Below, one piece after another: positions 14,643 to 23,156 of a stretch of 40,521 nucleotides of DNA. The notes below the pieces were generated by a model, which saw nothing but the letters and a program-made list of their open reading frames with translations, did not search any database and was not told the origin of the DNA. The position numbers were made by a program, and so were the translations under genes. Every line of letters begins with the position of its first letter. Within the stretch, counting starts at the first letter, position 1. Location of the stretch: NCBI GenBank assembly GCA_017625675.1, contig JAGAKK010000024.1:1-40521 (forward strand), read 5' to 3'. Source of the DNA: Clostridia bacterium. GTDB lineage: Bacteria > Bacillota > Clostridia > UBA1212.

Positions 14643-16175
14643 ATGCAAATATTGGCGTTTGTTTTGTATTTTGTTTTGATTCTGGGAATCGGTCTTTTCT
14701 TTTTCTTCCGTTCCAAAAATGATGGAGAGAAGGAATATTTCCTTGGGGGAAGGTCAATGGGTCCTTGGGTAACGGCTATGAGTGCTCAGGCCTCGGATAT
14801 GTCCGGTTGGCTTTTGATGGGTTTCCCCGGAAGTATTCTTGCCTTTGGTATGGGAAAAGTATGGATTGGAATAGGTCTTGCCTTGGGAACTGCTGCAAAT
14901 TGGATTTTTGTAGCAAAGAGACTTCGTCGTTTTTCAAAGGCATCAGGTGATTCAATTACGTTGCCTCAGTACCTTACCAACCGTTTTGCGTCTCAGAGTC
15001 CTGTGCTGAAGATCGTTTGCGCTGTTATCTTTTTAATAAGTTTTACAGTGTACGTTGCTTCTGCTTTCGTTGCGGGAAAGAGTGTGTTGGTGGCGGTTAT
15101 TCCTTGGTTTGCGGATAAAGAGTTGTTGGCAATGGCTCTTTTTGCCCTGTTGATTCTGATATACACGTTCCTTGGTGGATACAAGGCTGTTTGCTGGACG
15201 GATTTCTTCCAGGGACTTATGATGCTGGTGGCTTTGTTGGCAGTGCCTATTGTTATGGCGCTGGGTAATTTTGACGCATCTTTCAGCGGTGCTTTTGCGG
15301 AAGGCGTTACTGCTTTTGAGTCAAATCCCTTTACAGCGGACTGGCGGGATATCGTAACAGGACTTTCCTGGGGATTGGGATACTTCGGAATGCCCCACAT
15401 TATCGTGCGTTTTATGGGAATTCAGAAACCCTCTCAGGTTAAGAAGGCGTCTACCGTAGCAATAGTATGGGTTGTTCTCACCTTGGGTAGTGCTATTGCA
15501 TTGTCGATTTTAGGAAGAACCTTCCTTTTGTCAGAAGGTACCCCTTTGGCTGAAAAACTTTTGATGGCAGGCGCACAGGAAAAGATATTTATCACTTTGG
15601 TTCAGGATATTTTCCCGCCTATCATCGCAGGCCTTCTTCTTGCGGCTATCGTTGCGGCGGCAATGTCAACGGCGGATTCTCAGCTCCTGGTGGCATCTTC
15701 CTCTTTTACAAGTGACCTGTACAAACCCCTTATCAGAAAGGATAAAGCATCCGATAAGGAAATTCTTTGGGTAGGTCGTATCGTTGTTTTGGCAGTAAGC
15801 GTAGTGGCGTTCTTCATTGCGGCAAGCGGAACGGGCTGGGCAAGCAGCATTATGAGCATGGTTGAAAATGCATGGGGATTGTTCGGCGCGGCATTCGGCC
15901 CTGTTGTTTTGTTCTCCCTTTTCTGGAAGAGAATGAACTACACGGGAGCTTGCGCAGGTATTATTACCGGTGCGGCTGTGGATATTTTGTGGTTGCTTTG
16001 CTTCACAAATACCATTACAGATGCGCTTGTTGCTCCTACGGGAATATATGAGATATTGCCCGGATTTATCGCAGGCGCAATTGCCACAGTGGTTGTTTCT
16101 CTCTGCACCAAGAAGCCTTCGGCTGAGGTTGACGGAATTTTTGAGACGGCAACAGACGTGAGCGTTGACGATTAA
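14643..16175 (+). CDS. putP: Sodium/solute (proline-type) symporter, SSS family
   Basis: A 510-residue integral membrane transporter of the SSS family, closest in appearance to PutP Na+/proline symporters. About 13 hydrophobic segments are visible. Hallmarks are EYFLGGRSMGPWVTAMSAQA followed by SDMSGWLLMGFPG near the first two helices, and the helix-8 region IVAAAMSTADSQLLVASSSF, whose Ser/Thr residues bind Na+ in this family. The start is ATG 14643 with GAAAGGG at a 9-nt spacing; ATG 14637 is too close to the site. It is monocistronic, between its own promoter and a strong terminator. Substrate is likely proline or another small carboxylate. Confidence 0.88.
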   Translation: MQILAFVLYFVLILGIGLFFFFRSKNDGEKEYFLGGRSMGPWVTAMSAQASDMSGWLLMGFPGSILAFGMGKVWIGIGLALGTAANWIFVAKRLRRFSKASGDSITLPQYLTNRFASQSPVLKIVCAVIFLISFTVYVASAFVAGKSVLVAVIPWFADKELLAMALFALLILIYTFLGGYKAVCWTDFFQGLMMLVALLAVPIVMALGNFDASFSGAFAEGVTAFESNPFTADWRDIVTGLSWGLGYFGMPHIIVRFMGIQKPSQVKKASTVAIVWVVLTLGSAIALSILGRTFLLSEGTPLAEKLLMAGAQEKIFITLVQDIFPPIIAGLLLAAIVAAAMSTADSQLLVASSSFTSDLYKPLIRKDKASDKEILWVGRIVVLAVSVVAFFIAASGTGWASSIMSMVENAWGLFGAAFGPVVLFSLFWKRMNYTGACAGIITGAAVDILWLLCFTNTITDALVAPTGIYEILPGFIAGAIATVVVSLCTKKPSAEVDGIFETATDVSVDD

Positions 16176-16197
16176 TTAAACAGAATAATTTGATAAA

Positions 16198-16247
16198 CAG
16201 AGCCGACCTTGAAGACCTGATTTTTCAAGGTCGGCTCTGTATTTTCT
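16198..16247 (+). terminator. Rho-independent terminator after putP
   Basis: A long stem (AGAGCCGACCTTGAA with its complement, 16198-16214 and 16224-16239) followed by a T-rich tail. Confidence 0.85.
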
Positions 16248-16249
16248 TA

Positions 16250-16307
16250 TTGACAACTATATCGTAGTGCGATATAATGAGTATATCGAAGTGCGATGTA
16301 TCGCACT
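16250..16307 (+). promoter_or_regulatory. padR promoter with overlapping inverted-repeat operators
   Basis: Consensus TTGACA (16250-16255), 17-bp spacer, TATAAT (16273-16278). The palindrome ATATCG-TAGTG-CGATAT (16259-16275) covers the spacer and the -10. A second copy, ATATCG-AAGTG-CGATGT (16283-16299), overlaps a perfect 8-bp palindrome AGTGCGAT-GT-ATCGCACT (16290-16307). This is strong evidence for repression, most likely by the PadR protein encoded next. Confidence 0.8.
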
Positions 16308-16332
16308 GGAATAATACTTGGAGGTAACGTTT

Positions 16333-16647
16333 ATGGATCAGCACATAAGAAAAGTTTACGTTCCAATGACAGAAACTGCATTTTATATATTGTTGTGTCT
16401 GCGGGATCCAAATCATGGTTACGGCATTGTACAGAAGGTTGAAAAATTAACGGAGGGCGCTATCAGGCTGACTCCCGGCACTATGTACGGCAGCTTGTCA
16501 AAGATGGAGAAGGACGGCGTTATTCGTTTTGTCAGAGAAGAGGATAAAAGAAAAATTTATCAGATCACAGAGCTTGGTTCTGAGATTTTAGAGATTGAGT
16601 TTGAAAGAATAGAGCGCCTTTATAAAGTAGCACAGGGGGAAATGTGA
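16333..16647 (+). CDS. PadR family transcriptional regulator
   Basis: A 104-residue short PadR winged-helix repressor: FYILLCLRDPNHGYGIVQKV, the recognition segment RLTPGTMYGSLSKMEKDGVI, and a short C-terminal helix for dimerisation. The start is ATG 16333 with GGAGG; the TTG at 16318 belongs to the ribosome-site region. One base separates it from the DUF2812 gene, a pairing often seen in Firmicutes. Its promoter carries two inverted repeats over and after the -10, so autoregulation is likely. The inducing signal is unknown. Confidence 0.92.
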   Translation: MDQHIRKVYVPMTETAFYILLCLRDPNHGYGIVQKVEKLTEGAIRLTPGTMYGSLSKMEKDGVIRFVREEDKRKIYQITELGSEILEIEFERIERLYKVAQGEM

Positions 16648-16648
16648 A

Positions 16649-17182
16649 ATGGAGACTAAAAAGCAATTCAGATGGTTTAGTATATTTGAGTATGAAAAGG
16701 AACAGGATTATCTGCGCGAGATGCACAAGGCAGGTTGGAAATTTACAAAAGTAAAGGGCTTTGGTAGTTATCACTTTGAAAAATGTGAGCCGGAGGACGT
16801 GGTGTATCAGCTGGACTATAATAAAGATGGCCTTGAACACAAGGAGGAATACGTAAAAATGTTCAGCGATTGCGGCTGGGAATATTTGATGGACTATGCA
16901 GGGTACAGTTATTTCAGAAAGCCTGTGTCTGAAACCGGTGTGGCAGAAGAGATATTCTGTGATGATGAGTCAAAGATAATGATGATGGAGAGGGTACTGA
17001 AGGGAAGGATGCTTCCGCTGCTTGTGATTTTTCTCTGCGTGTTGTTGCCGCAATTTATTTTGAATATCTTTAATTATCGGAACTACGTATTGGCAACGTT
17101 TTTAGGCGGCATATTGGCAGTGTACATTATAATCTTTTCATGGTGCGCTGTGAAATATAATAAAATCAAAAATAAAAAGTGA
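16649..17182 (+). CDS. DUF2812 membrane protein
   Basis: A 177-residue DUF2812 protein. The cytosolic part (1-110) contains the family pattern: a FSIFEYEKEQDYLREMHKAG segment, GSYHFEKCEPED and YQLDYN, then WEYLMDYAGYSYFRKP. Two hydrophobic helices follow (about 120-142 and 148-166), and the protein ends in a Lys-rich tail. Such genes sit directly after PadR regulators and are thought to act in envelope stress sensing or as regulator partners, but no biochemical role is established. It shares the padR transcript. Confidence 0.88.
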   Translation: METKKQFRWFSIFEYEKEQDYLREMHKAGWKFTKVKGFGSYHFEKCEPEDVVYQLDYNKDGLEHKEEYVKMFSDCGWEYLMDYAGYSYFRKPVSETGVAEEIFCDDESKIMMMERVLKGRMLPLLVIFLCVLLPQFILNIFNYRNYVLATFLGGILAVYIIIFSWCAVKYNKIKNKK

Positions 17183-17197
17183 AAAGGCATAAAAATC

Positions 17198-17236
17198 AGC
17201 CCGGTAAGGAGTTCCTGCCGGGCTGTAATGTTTTAT
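17198..17236. terminator. Terminator between convergent DUF2812 and nuclease genes
   Basis: CAGCCCGG/CCGGGCTG 8-bp stem (17198-17205, 17218-17225) followed by a broken T run (TAATGTTTTA). Weaker T tracts on the minus strand make use in that direction uncertain. Confidence 0.6.
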
Positions 17237-17250
17237 TGGAAAATCAATGC

Positions 17251-18858
17251 TCAGTCTTTCCACCTGTCTTTTAGTTCTCTTATCTGAGACGTCAATTTCG
17301 CATTGTCCTTGTTGGGGCGTCCCTTACGCTCTTTTGTCAAGGCTAAAAGCTTTTCCGCTTCTGCAACAAGTTCATTGTAAATTATGTCTGCTCTTGTTCT
17401 GCCGCCGGATGTGCGGACTCTGTTTATTGTTTTTCCCTGGGTGAAGATTGTCATTCTGCCTGTGGTAAGGTCATACTCCGTGCCGCTGTAGGGAGCGTCT
17501 GCCCGATAACCGTGTTCCGTGAGATAATCTTTAAAATCCTCGCAGGAGTGTTCGTCTCCGTGATTTACAAAAACCAGCTGAGGCTTTGATTTAAAGCCTG
17601 TGATCCAATTGAAAAGTCCGTCCCGGTCTGCGTGTCCGCTGGTGCCGTGGAGAGTACATATCTCCGCATTAACGGTGATTTCCTCTCCGAAAAGAGTTAC
17701 CTTTTTCTCGCCGTTAATGAGGCGGCGACCAAGAGAGCCTTCTGCCTGATAGCCTACGAACAGTACAATGTTTTCGGCCTTCCAAAGATTGTGCTTCAGG
17801 TGGTGACGTATGCGGCCTGCTTCGCACATTCCGCTGGCTGAAATTATCACCTTCGGCTCTGTGTTAAGATTAATAAGCTTTGATTCCTCAGAGGTCAGGG
17901 ACATTCTTATATCGTCAAACCATATTGGATTGATGCCTTGCTTAACCAGAGCAAGGGTCTCCTCGTCAAAGCATATCGGATTACATTGCATAAATATTGC
18001 AGTAGCTTCTGCGGCAAGGGGGCTGTCTACGTAAACGGGGAAGTTGGGGTGGTTTTTTACAAGACCTTGCTGCTTGATTTCCCGGATTGCGTAAAGCATT
18101 TCCTGTGTCCTGCCTATTGCAAAAGAGGGGATAATGACATTGCCGCCTCTGTCCAGCGCTTTTTGGATATAGTCCGCCAGCTCATAAATTACGTTGCTGC
18201 GGTCGGCTTCATGGAGCCTGTTTCCGTAAGTGGATTCGATTACAAGGTAATCTGTTTCTTCTACGGTTTTCGGGTCGCAGATTATTCTCTGATTAGCATT
18301 GCCAACGTCGCCGCTGAAAACAATCTTTTTCCGGACGTTTCCCTCCGTAAGCCAAAGCTCAATGCAAGCAGAACCTAAAAGGTGGCCAATGTCTGTAAAG
18401 CGAAGTTCAATGCCTTCGCCGGGGTAGATTATTTCGTTGTAGTTGCAACGTCTGAACTGGGAGATTGCCGTCAATGCGTCTTCCGTGGTGTACACAGGCT
18501 CAATTTTGTCAAGGCCTGCTCGTTCAGCTTTTTTTGAGCGCCATATTGCCTCGGATTCCTGAATATGTGCAGAATCAAGAAGCATGATGTTACAAAGGTC
18601 GCAGGTGACGTCCGTTGCGTATATTGCGCCTTTAAAACCGTCCTTGCAAAGCTTCGGGATCATACCTGAATGGTCAATGTGGGCATGGGTCAGAAAAACT
18701 GCTTCAATGTCTGAGGGCGGCACCGGTAGCGTAATGTTCTGGAACACGTCAATGCCTTGCTCCATTCCGCAATCAACAAGGTAATACCTTCTGTTCACCT
18801 CCAGCAGTGTACAGCTTCCGGTAACTTCATGGGTGGCCCCAATAAATTGCACTTTCAA
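17251..18858 (-). CDS. Beta-CASP metallo-beta-lactamase fold ribonuclease
   Basis: A 535-residue MBL-fold RNA-processing enzyme of the YSH1/CPSF-73-like bacterial group. The Zn motif HAHIDHSG is near residues 59-66, followed by the GHLLGS and FSGDVG motifs and a beta-CASP domain with IPSFAIGRTQEML, ISASGMCEAGR and the terminal histidine motif HGTSGHAD. The C-terminus is Lys-rich, suggesting nucleic-acid contact. The start codon is TTG (18856-18858), chosen because AAAGGAGG lies 8 nt upstream and the protein then begins KVQFIGATHEVTGS, typical of the family. Predicted endo- or exoribonuclease in RNA processing. Confidence 0.9.
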   Translation of the reverse strand: MKVQFIGATHEVTGSCTLLEVNRRYYLVDCGMEQGIDVFQNITLPVPPSDIEAVFLTHAHIDHSGMIPKLCKDGFKGAIYATDVTCDLCNIMLLDSAHIQESEAIWRSKKAERAGLDKIEPVYTTEDALTAISQFRRCNYNEIIYPGEGIELRFTDIGHLLGSACIELWLTEGNVRKKIVFSGDVGNANQRIICDPKTVEETDYLVIESTYGNRLHEADRSNVIYELADYIQKALDRGGNVIIPSFAIGRTQEMLYAIREIKQQGLVKNHPNFPVYVDSPLAAEATAIFMQCNPICFDEETLALVKQGINPIWFDDIRMSLTSEESKLINLNTEPKVIISASGMCEAGRIRHHLKHNLWKAENIVLFVGYQAEGSLGRRLINGEKKVTLFGEEITVNAEICTLHGTSGHADRDGLFNWITGFKSKPQLVFVNHGDEHSCEDFKDYLTEHGYRADAPYSGTEYDLTTGRMTIFTQGKTINRVRTSGGRTRADIIYNELVAEAEKLLALTKERKGRPNKDNAKLTSQIRELKDRWKD

Positions 18859-18884
18859 TATAATCGCCTCCTTTAAGTGATTTA

Positions 18885-18913
18885 ATTATACCATAGTTAT
18901 CTTTTATGTACAA
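18885..18913 (-). promoter_or_regulatory. Promoter of the beta-CASP nuclease gene
   Basis: On the minus strand: TTGTAC (18913-18908), 17-bp spacer, consensus TATAAT (18890-18885), shortly before the AAAGGAGG site. Confidence 0.55.
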
Positions 18914-18939
18914 TAAATTTTAAAAATGTGTCGATACGT

Positions 18940-18980
18940 TCAAAGGGAGTCACAGCGTCTGACGCTGTGGCTCCCTTTGA
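18940..18980. repeat. 20-bp inverted repeat hairpin
   Basis: The arms 18940-18959 and 18961-18980 are complementary over 20 bp with one G-T pair (outer part TCAAAGGGAG, inner CACAGCGTC). No T run follows in either direction, so it is not a normal terminator. It could be a dispersed palindromic element or a solo insertion remnant. Confidence 0.6.
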
Positions 18981-18983
18981 AGA

Positions 18984-19019
18984 TAAAAAAACTGCCAACG
19001 GCCTGAACGCCGTTGGCAG
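18984..19019 (-). terminator. Terminator of the DUF308 gene
   Basis: The perfect 11-bp stem CTGCCAACGGC/GCCGTTGGCAG (18992-19019) is followed, on the minus strand, by six T. It lies just past the DUF308 stop. Confidence 0.85.
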
Positions 19020-19047
19020 AGCAAAAATAATAAAATATTAATTCATT

Positions 19048-19650
19048 TTATTTATCATTATCGTCCTTATCGTCATTGTCCTCGTCGGAAGACTCGTCCT
19101 CTGATTTTGTAACCTCTTTTTTCTTCAGATTGCTTACGATAAGGGCAGCAACGTCAAGTACGGCCTGAGCAATGAGATAGATGCCAATGAACATCCATAT
19201 CCAGCCTGTTTCAGCTAGTGCAATAATGATTACGGCGCATACGATCGTGACCAGTGCGCTGATTCCGTACATAAACCATTTGTCATTTTTGCGGCGGATA
19301 AGGTCTGCAGTGATCTGGACTTTGTTGAGGCCTGCCACAAGGATAACGATGCCGTACACAACAACCAGCAGATTTAGGTGGCTCTTGAACAGATCTGTTT
19401 TAATAAGCAAAAATGCGCCGATAGCTATTTCCGTCAATCCTTTTGTAAGGAGCTGGCCTAATCTGGCTTCTTCTGCCTCTGTTCTGAAATATTTAAGCGC
19501 AGTCACGATGCCTATTGCCAGAAGAATTACGCCTGCGCCGATAATAATAAACTCTGTCAATTTTTCATAGTTTATCAAGAGGAGAATACCTACTGCGATT
19601 TCCAAGAGGCAAAGGAGAATGCCGTTGCCGTTTTGTTTCAATGCTTTCAT
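19048..19650 (-). CDS. DUF308/HdeD-like membrane protein
   Basis: A 200-residue protein with about six hydrophobic segments in three helix-hairpin pairs, as in DUF308/HdeD proteins (GILLCLLEIAVGILLLINY, the IIIGAGVILLAIGIVTAL segment, and IWMFIGIYLIAQAVLDVAAL). The last ~30 residues form a strongly acidic cytosolic tail of Ser, Glu, Asp and Lys, not part of the usual domain. The ATG has GGAGG upstream. In E. coli HdeD is linked to acid resistance; here the function is unknown. A terminator follows. Confidence 0.82.
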   Translation of the reverse strand: MKALKQNGNGILLCLLEIAVGILLLINYEKLTEFIIIGAGVILLAIGIVTALKYFRTEAEEARLGQLLTKGLTEIAIGAFLLIKTDLFKSHLNLLVVVYGIVILVAGLNKVQITADLIRRKNDKWFMYGISALVTIVCAVIIIALAETGWIWMFIGIYLIAQAVLDVAALIVSNLKKKEVTKSEDESSDEDNDDKDDNDK

Positions 19651-19728
19651 AGCAAAACCTCCATATAAATTTCGTCAGTTTTATGATAATACAAAATAAT
19701 TCCTTCTGCAACAATTATTTCAACAAAA

Positions 19729-19781
19729 TGAGTCAGGGACCTGCCCCCTGACTCAGAGGAAAAAAGGTGTCAGGTATGGGG
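19729..19781. repeat. REP-like repeat, single arm (copy 2)
   Basis: 19729-19755 matches one arm of the 1978-2056 element with one base different (TGAGTCAG GGACCTGCCCC CTGACTCA). After 10 nt, a second motif, GGTGTCAGGTATGGGG (19766-19781), resembles half of a related REP type. The partner arm is missing. Confidence 0.75.
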
Positions 19782-19871
19782 TTTTTGTGAAAATTGGTGG
19801 CAGTTCGGTGGCGGTTTTGTTGAGGTGGAGAGTGGCGAAAAAGGTTCTGTTGTTGATGTGGGTTTAAACTC

Positions 19872-19901
19872 GTTGACAACTCAACATCTTGGATGTATAA
19901 T
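19872..19901 (+). promoter_or_regulatory. Promoter of the marR-degV-fakA operon
   Basis: TTGACA (19873-19878), 17-bp spacer, TATAAT (19896-19901). The -35 lies inside a small inverted repeat GTTGA-CAAC-TCAAC (19872-19885), a candidate MarR operator. Confidence 0.7.
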
Positions 19902-19934
19902 AGAAAGGTAGGTTATTTTTATAAAGGAGCAGCT

Positions 19935-20384
19935 ATGGTTGAGCGTTTTGAAAAGTTTTCATTTGCTATTTCTGATATAACTCATTATTTGCATAAGATT
20001 GCCGCAGATGAAATGCGAAAGCAAGGTCTCAGGTGGCCTCATGCGGTGTGTCTTGTTGTGTTGTCAAGGTTTGAGGAGGGTGTTACAGCCACAGAGCTTT
20101 GTGAGATATGCGGCAGAGATAAGGCTGATATTTCAAGGACAGTTTCGTTGTTGACGGAAAAAGGTCTTGTTACAAAAGAGGGTGCGAAGCAGAATTACCG
20201 TGCGTTGATTAAGCTGACGCAGGAAGGAAGAGCTGCATCGGAGCAAATAAGGGAGAGAGTGCGTCTGGCAGTGGAGATTGTCAGCAAGAACGTCAGCGAT
20301 GAGCATAGAACTGTTTTTTATGAGGTGCTGGAGGCTATTGGCAAGAACCTGCAGACCATAAGCGAACAAGGATTGCCTGAATAA
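19935..20384 (+). CDS. MarR family transcriptional regulator
   Basis: A 149-residue winged-helix MarR protein. The recognition region TATELCEICGRDKADISRTV and the wing LLTEKGLVTKEGAKQNYRAL (with a basic hairpin) are clear, flanked by dimerisation helices. Start at ATG 19935 with AAAGGAG; an earlier in-frame ATG at 19893 lies within the -10 region. It is the first gene of a run with DegV, FakA and a HAD hydrolase, so it may sense fatty acids or acyl groups, by analogy with FabT. That link is inference. The promoter has an inverted repeat at the -35. Confidence 0.88.
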   Translation: MVERFEKFSFAISDITHYLHKIAADEMRKQGLRWPHAVCLVVLSRFEEGVTATELCEICGRDKADISRTVSLLTEKGLVTKEGAKQNYRALIKLTQEGRAASEQIRERVRLAVEIVSKNVSDEHRTVFYEVLEAIGKNLQTISEQGLPE

Positions 20385-20424
20385 AGAGGCTGTTTTGAAA
20401 TATTAAAATTTTATGGAGGTTATT

Positions 20425-21291
20425 ATGAGTGATTACGTGATTTTTACCGATTCGGCTTGCGATATAAAGCCCGAGTTATTGAAGGAGTGGGGCGTTGGTT
20501 TTCAGAGCCTTACTCTGAGATTTGAAAAAGATGATAAAGAATATACCGATGGTGCGATTGACAGCAAGCTTTTTTATGATAGAATGCGAAACGGCGGTGT
20601 TGCAAAAACTGCGGCTGTAAACTCCGAGATGTTTTCAAATGCCTTTGAGGAGCACCTTAAGAATGGTATTGACCTGTTGTATCTCGGCTTTTCATCAGGT
20701 CTCAGCACTACGTTTAATTCTGCAAGACTTGCGGCTGAGTCTCTTCGTGAGAAATATCCTGAGAGAAAAATTGTGGTTGTGGATACGCTGTCTGCATCTG
20801 CAGGCTTTGGCCTGTTGCTGAATCTGACAGTGGAGAAGAAGAATGCCGGCGCGACTATTGAGGAGGCGGCAGCCTTTGCGGAGGAGCTTAAATACAAGCT
20901 TTGCCATTGGTTTACCGTAGATGACCTTGTTTACCTCAAAAGAGGCGGCAGAATCAGTCCTACAGTTGCTTTCGTGGGCAACGTTTTGGGTATAAAGCCC
21001 GTACTCCACATGGACAATGAAGGTCACCTTATCAATATGTTCAAGGTAAGGGGAAGAAAAACTTCCGTTGCGGCATTGGCCGACAAGTATGGCGAGCTTG
21101 CCGTGGATAAAGAAGGCGGCAAGGTATTTATTTCACACGGTGATTGCCTCAAAGACGCTGAAGAGCTTGCTAAAATACTTAAGGACAGATATAACGCCAC
21201 TGTTGAGCTTATCACAAACGTTGGTACAGTTATCGGAGCGCATTCCGGCCCCGGCACCCTTGCATTGTTCTTTGTGGGAACAGAGCGTTAA
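20425..21291 (+). CDS. DegV family fatty-acid-binding protein (FakB-like)
   Basis: A 288-residue DegV protein. It opens with DYVIFTDSACDIKPELL and has the SSGLSTTFNSARLA ligand loop, DTLSASAGFGLLL, and the C-terminal RGGRISPT and GPGTLALFF motifs. In FakAB systems DegV proteins bind a fatty acid, present it to the kinase FakA, and deliver the acyl phosphate to phospholipid synthesis. Start is ATG 20425, because the ATG at 20413 overlaps the GGAGG site. It lies 40 nt after marR and 61 nt before fakA. Confidence 0.92.
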   Translation: MSDYVIFTDSACDIKPELLKEWGVGFQSLTLRFEKDDKEYTDGAIDSKLFYDRMRNGGVAKTAAVNSEMFSNAFEEHLKNGIDLLYLGFSSGLSTTFNSARLAAESLREKYPERKIVVVDTLSASAGFGLLLNLTVEKKNAGATIEEAAAFAEELKYKLCHWFTVDDLVYLKRGGRISPTVAFVGNVLGIKPVLHMDNEGHLINMFKVRGRKTSVAALADKYGELAVDKEGGKVFISHGDCLKDAEELAKILKDRYNATVELITNVGTVIGAHSGPGTLALFFVGTER

Positions 21292-21320
21292 TTGCGGTGG
21301 CACAAAAGTCCGTTACTCTT

Positions 21321-21329
21321 TGCTATAAT
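21321..21329 (+). promoter_or_regulatory. Possible extended -10 promoter before fakA
   Basis: TGCTATAAT is an extended -10 hexamer in the degV-fakA gap, with no good -35. It may add an internal promoter. Confidence 0.35.
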
Positions 21330-21352
21330 TATTTTAAGGAGAAAGTTGTCTG

Positions 21353-23140
21353 ATGGCAAAAAAAGAAAGTACTGAGAAGACCAAAAATAAAAAAGAGAAA
21401 AAGACCAAGGGAAAGTCGAAGGGTCTTAAATATCTGGGCGGAATGTTGCTGACGAAGATGGCAATAGGCGGCGCGGCGCTTCTTCGCTCTCATGCGGAAG
21501 AGGTTAATAACCTTAACGTGTTTCCTGTGCCTGACGGAGATACCGGCGACAATATGCGTATGACCGTTGAAAGCGGAATTGCGGCCCTTGAGAATATTGA
21601 TTCTGACGATCTGGCTGAGGTTATGAAGGTCTTGTCTCACGGTATGCTTTTAGGCGCAAGAGGTAATTCCGGCGTTATTTTGTCCCAGTTTTTTGCAGGA
21701 ACTGCAAAGGGATTTGAAGGTGTGGATAAGGCAGACCCCGTTGCATTGGGTCGAGCTCTTGAAATGGGTGTAAAGCAGGCGTACACGTCCGTTATGACAC
21801 CTACCGAGGGAACTATTCTCACCGTTGCCAGAGAGTCTGTTGAGTATGCTGTCAGCCGCATTACTCCCGAAAGCGATATAAGAACTTTTTTTGCGGACCT
21901 CGTAAAGGAAATGAAGGCCTCTCTTGAGAGAACCCCTGAAATACTTACGGTGCTTAAAGAAGCTGACGTAGTAGACAGCGGTGGCGCAGGCCTTTTGTAC
22001 ATAATGGACGGTTTTAACAGAGCTCTTAACGGAGAGGACGTTGAGGAGGCTGAGGCATTGCCGAAAGCTGAGAGTGGCGCGCCGAAAGCAACTGTGTCTG
22101 CTCCTGCCTTTGACGTGACTTCATTGGGACCGGATTTTGAAATGACTTACGGATATTGCACTGAAATGCTTATTCAGCTTCAGAATTCAAAGACAGACCC
22201 TGAGTTTTTTGACGTTGACGAGCTGAAGTCGTTTCTTTCAAAGATAGGCGATTCCGTGGTTGCCTTTAAGACTGACAGTATAGTGAAGCTTCACGTGCAC
22301 ACTTTGACTCCTGAGAAGGTTCTGGCGTATTGCCGTGAATTCGGTGAGTTTATTACGGTGAAGATTGAAAATATGTCATTGCAGCACAGCGCTGTTGTAG
22401 AGGAGGCAAAGGATCTTCCCGCGGCTGACCTTACACTGGCGGAAAATGACGATGAGGCTTTCAGCGGAGAGAGAAAACAGTACGGCGTGGTGGCTGTGTG
22501 TAACGGAGCAGGCTTTAAATCTATATATAAGGAGTTGGGAACCGACCGCATAGTAGAGGGCGGACAGACACAGAATCCTTCCACGAATGATTTTCTTGAT
22601 GCATTTAAAAAGATAAATGCAGAGCACATTTTCGTGCTTCCTAATAACGGTAATATTTTTATGGCGGCACAGCAGGCGGCGGAGCTTTACGAAGAGGCAA
22701 AGGTACACGTTATCCCCAGTAAAAACGTAGGCGCAGGATATGTTTCTCTGGCTTCTGCAGATCTTAGCAATCCTGATGCAGACCTTGTGGAGAAGAGTTT
22801 TATCAGCGCCCTTGAAAACGTGGCGGCAGGATACGTCTCTCCTTCCATCCGCGATGCAGACATTAACGGTGTGCACGTAAATAACGGTGATACCATTGGT
22901 ATTATCGGAAAAGAAATCGTTGTTTCAGAAAAGGAAAAGCTTGTGGCGGCGGTGAAGCTTGCAGAGCATCTGATGGCGGACACTGATAAATTTATGTTGT
23001 CGGTTTTCTGCGGCAAGGATACTACTATTGAGGAAAATGACCTGTTGCAGGCGCGTATTGAGGATGCTTGTCCCGGCGCAGAGGTTTACTTTATAGACGG
23101 AGGACAGGATATTTACCCCTACATTTTTGTGTCGGAGTAG
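21353..23140 (+). CDS. fakA: Fatty acid kinase catalytic subunit (DAK2/YloV)
   Basis: A 595-residue FakA-type kinase that phosphorylates FakB-bound fatty acids. The DhaL-like ATP domain has NVFPVPDGDTGDNM (residues 55-68; the Asp residues bind Mg-ATP) and GARGNSGVILSQFF (about 99-112). A middle domain and a C-terminal DegV-like domain (FVLPNNGNIFMAAQQAAEL, IPSKNVGAGYVSLA) complete it. A Lys-rich extension of about 22 residues precedes the core, not usual for the family. AAGGAG lies 11 nt before ATG. Neighbouring degV supplies the FakB partner. Confidence in the family is high. Confidence 0.93.
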   Translation: MAKKESTEKTKNKKEKKTKGKSKGLKYLGGMLLTKMAIGGAALLRSHAEEVNNLNVFPVPDGDTGDNMRMTVESGIAALENIDSDDLAEVMKVLSHGMLLGARGNSGVILSQFFAGTAKGFEGVDKADPVALGRALEMGVKQAYTSVMTPTEGTILTVARESVEYAVSRITPESDIRTFFADLVKEMKASLERTPEILTVLKEADVVDSGGAGLLYIMDGFNRALNGEDVEEAEALPKAESGAPKATVSAPAFDVTSLGPDFEMTYGYCTEMLIQLQNSKTDPEFFDVDELKSFLSKIGDSVVAFKTDSIVKLHVHTLTPEKVLAYCREFGEFITVKIENMSLQHSAVVEEAKDLPAADLTLAENDDEAFSGERKQYGVVAVCNGAGFKSIYKELGTDRIVEGGQTQNPSTNDFLDAFKKINAEHIFVLPNNGNIFMAAQQAAELYEEAKVHVIPSKNVGAGYVSLASADLSNPDADLVEKSFISALENVAAGYVSPSIRDADINGVHVNNGDTIGIIGKEIVVSEKEKLVAAVKLAEHLMADTDKFMLSVFCGKDTTIEENDLLQARIEDACPGAEVYFIDGGQDIYPYIFVSE

Positions 23141-23156
23141 GAAAGGTTAATCGGTT

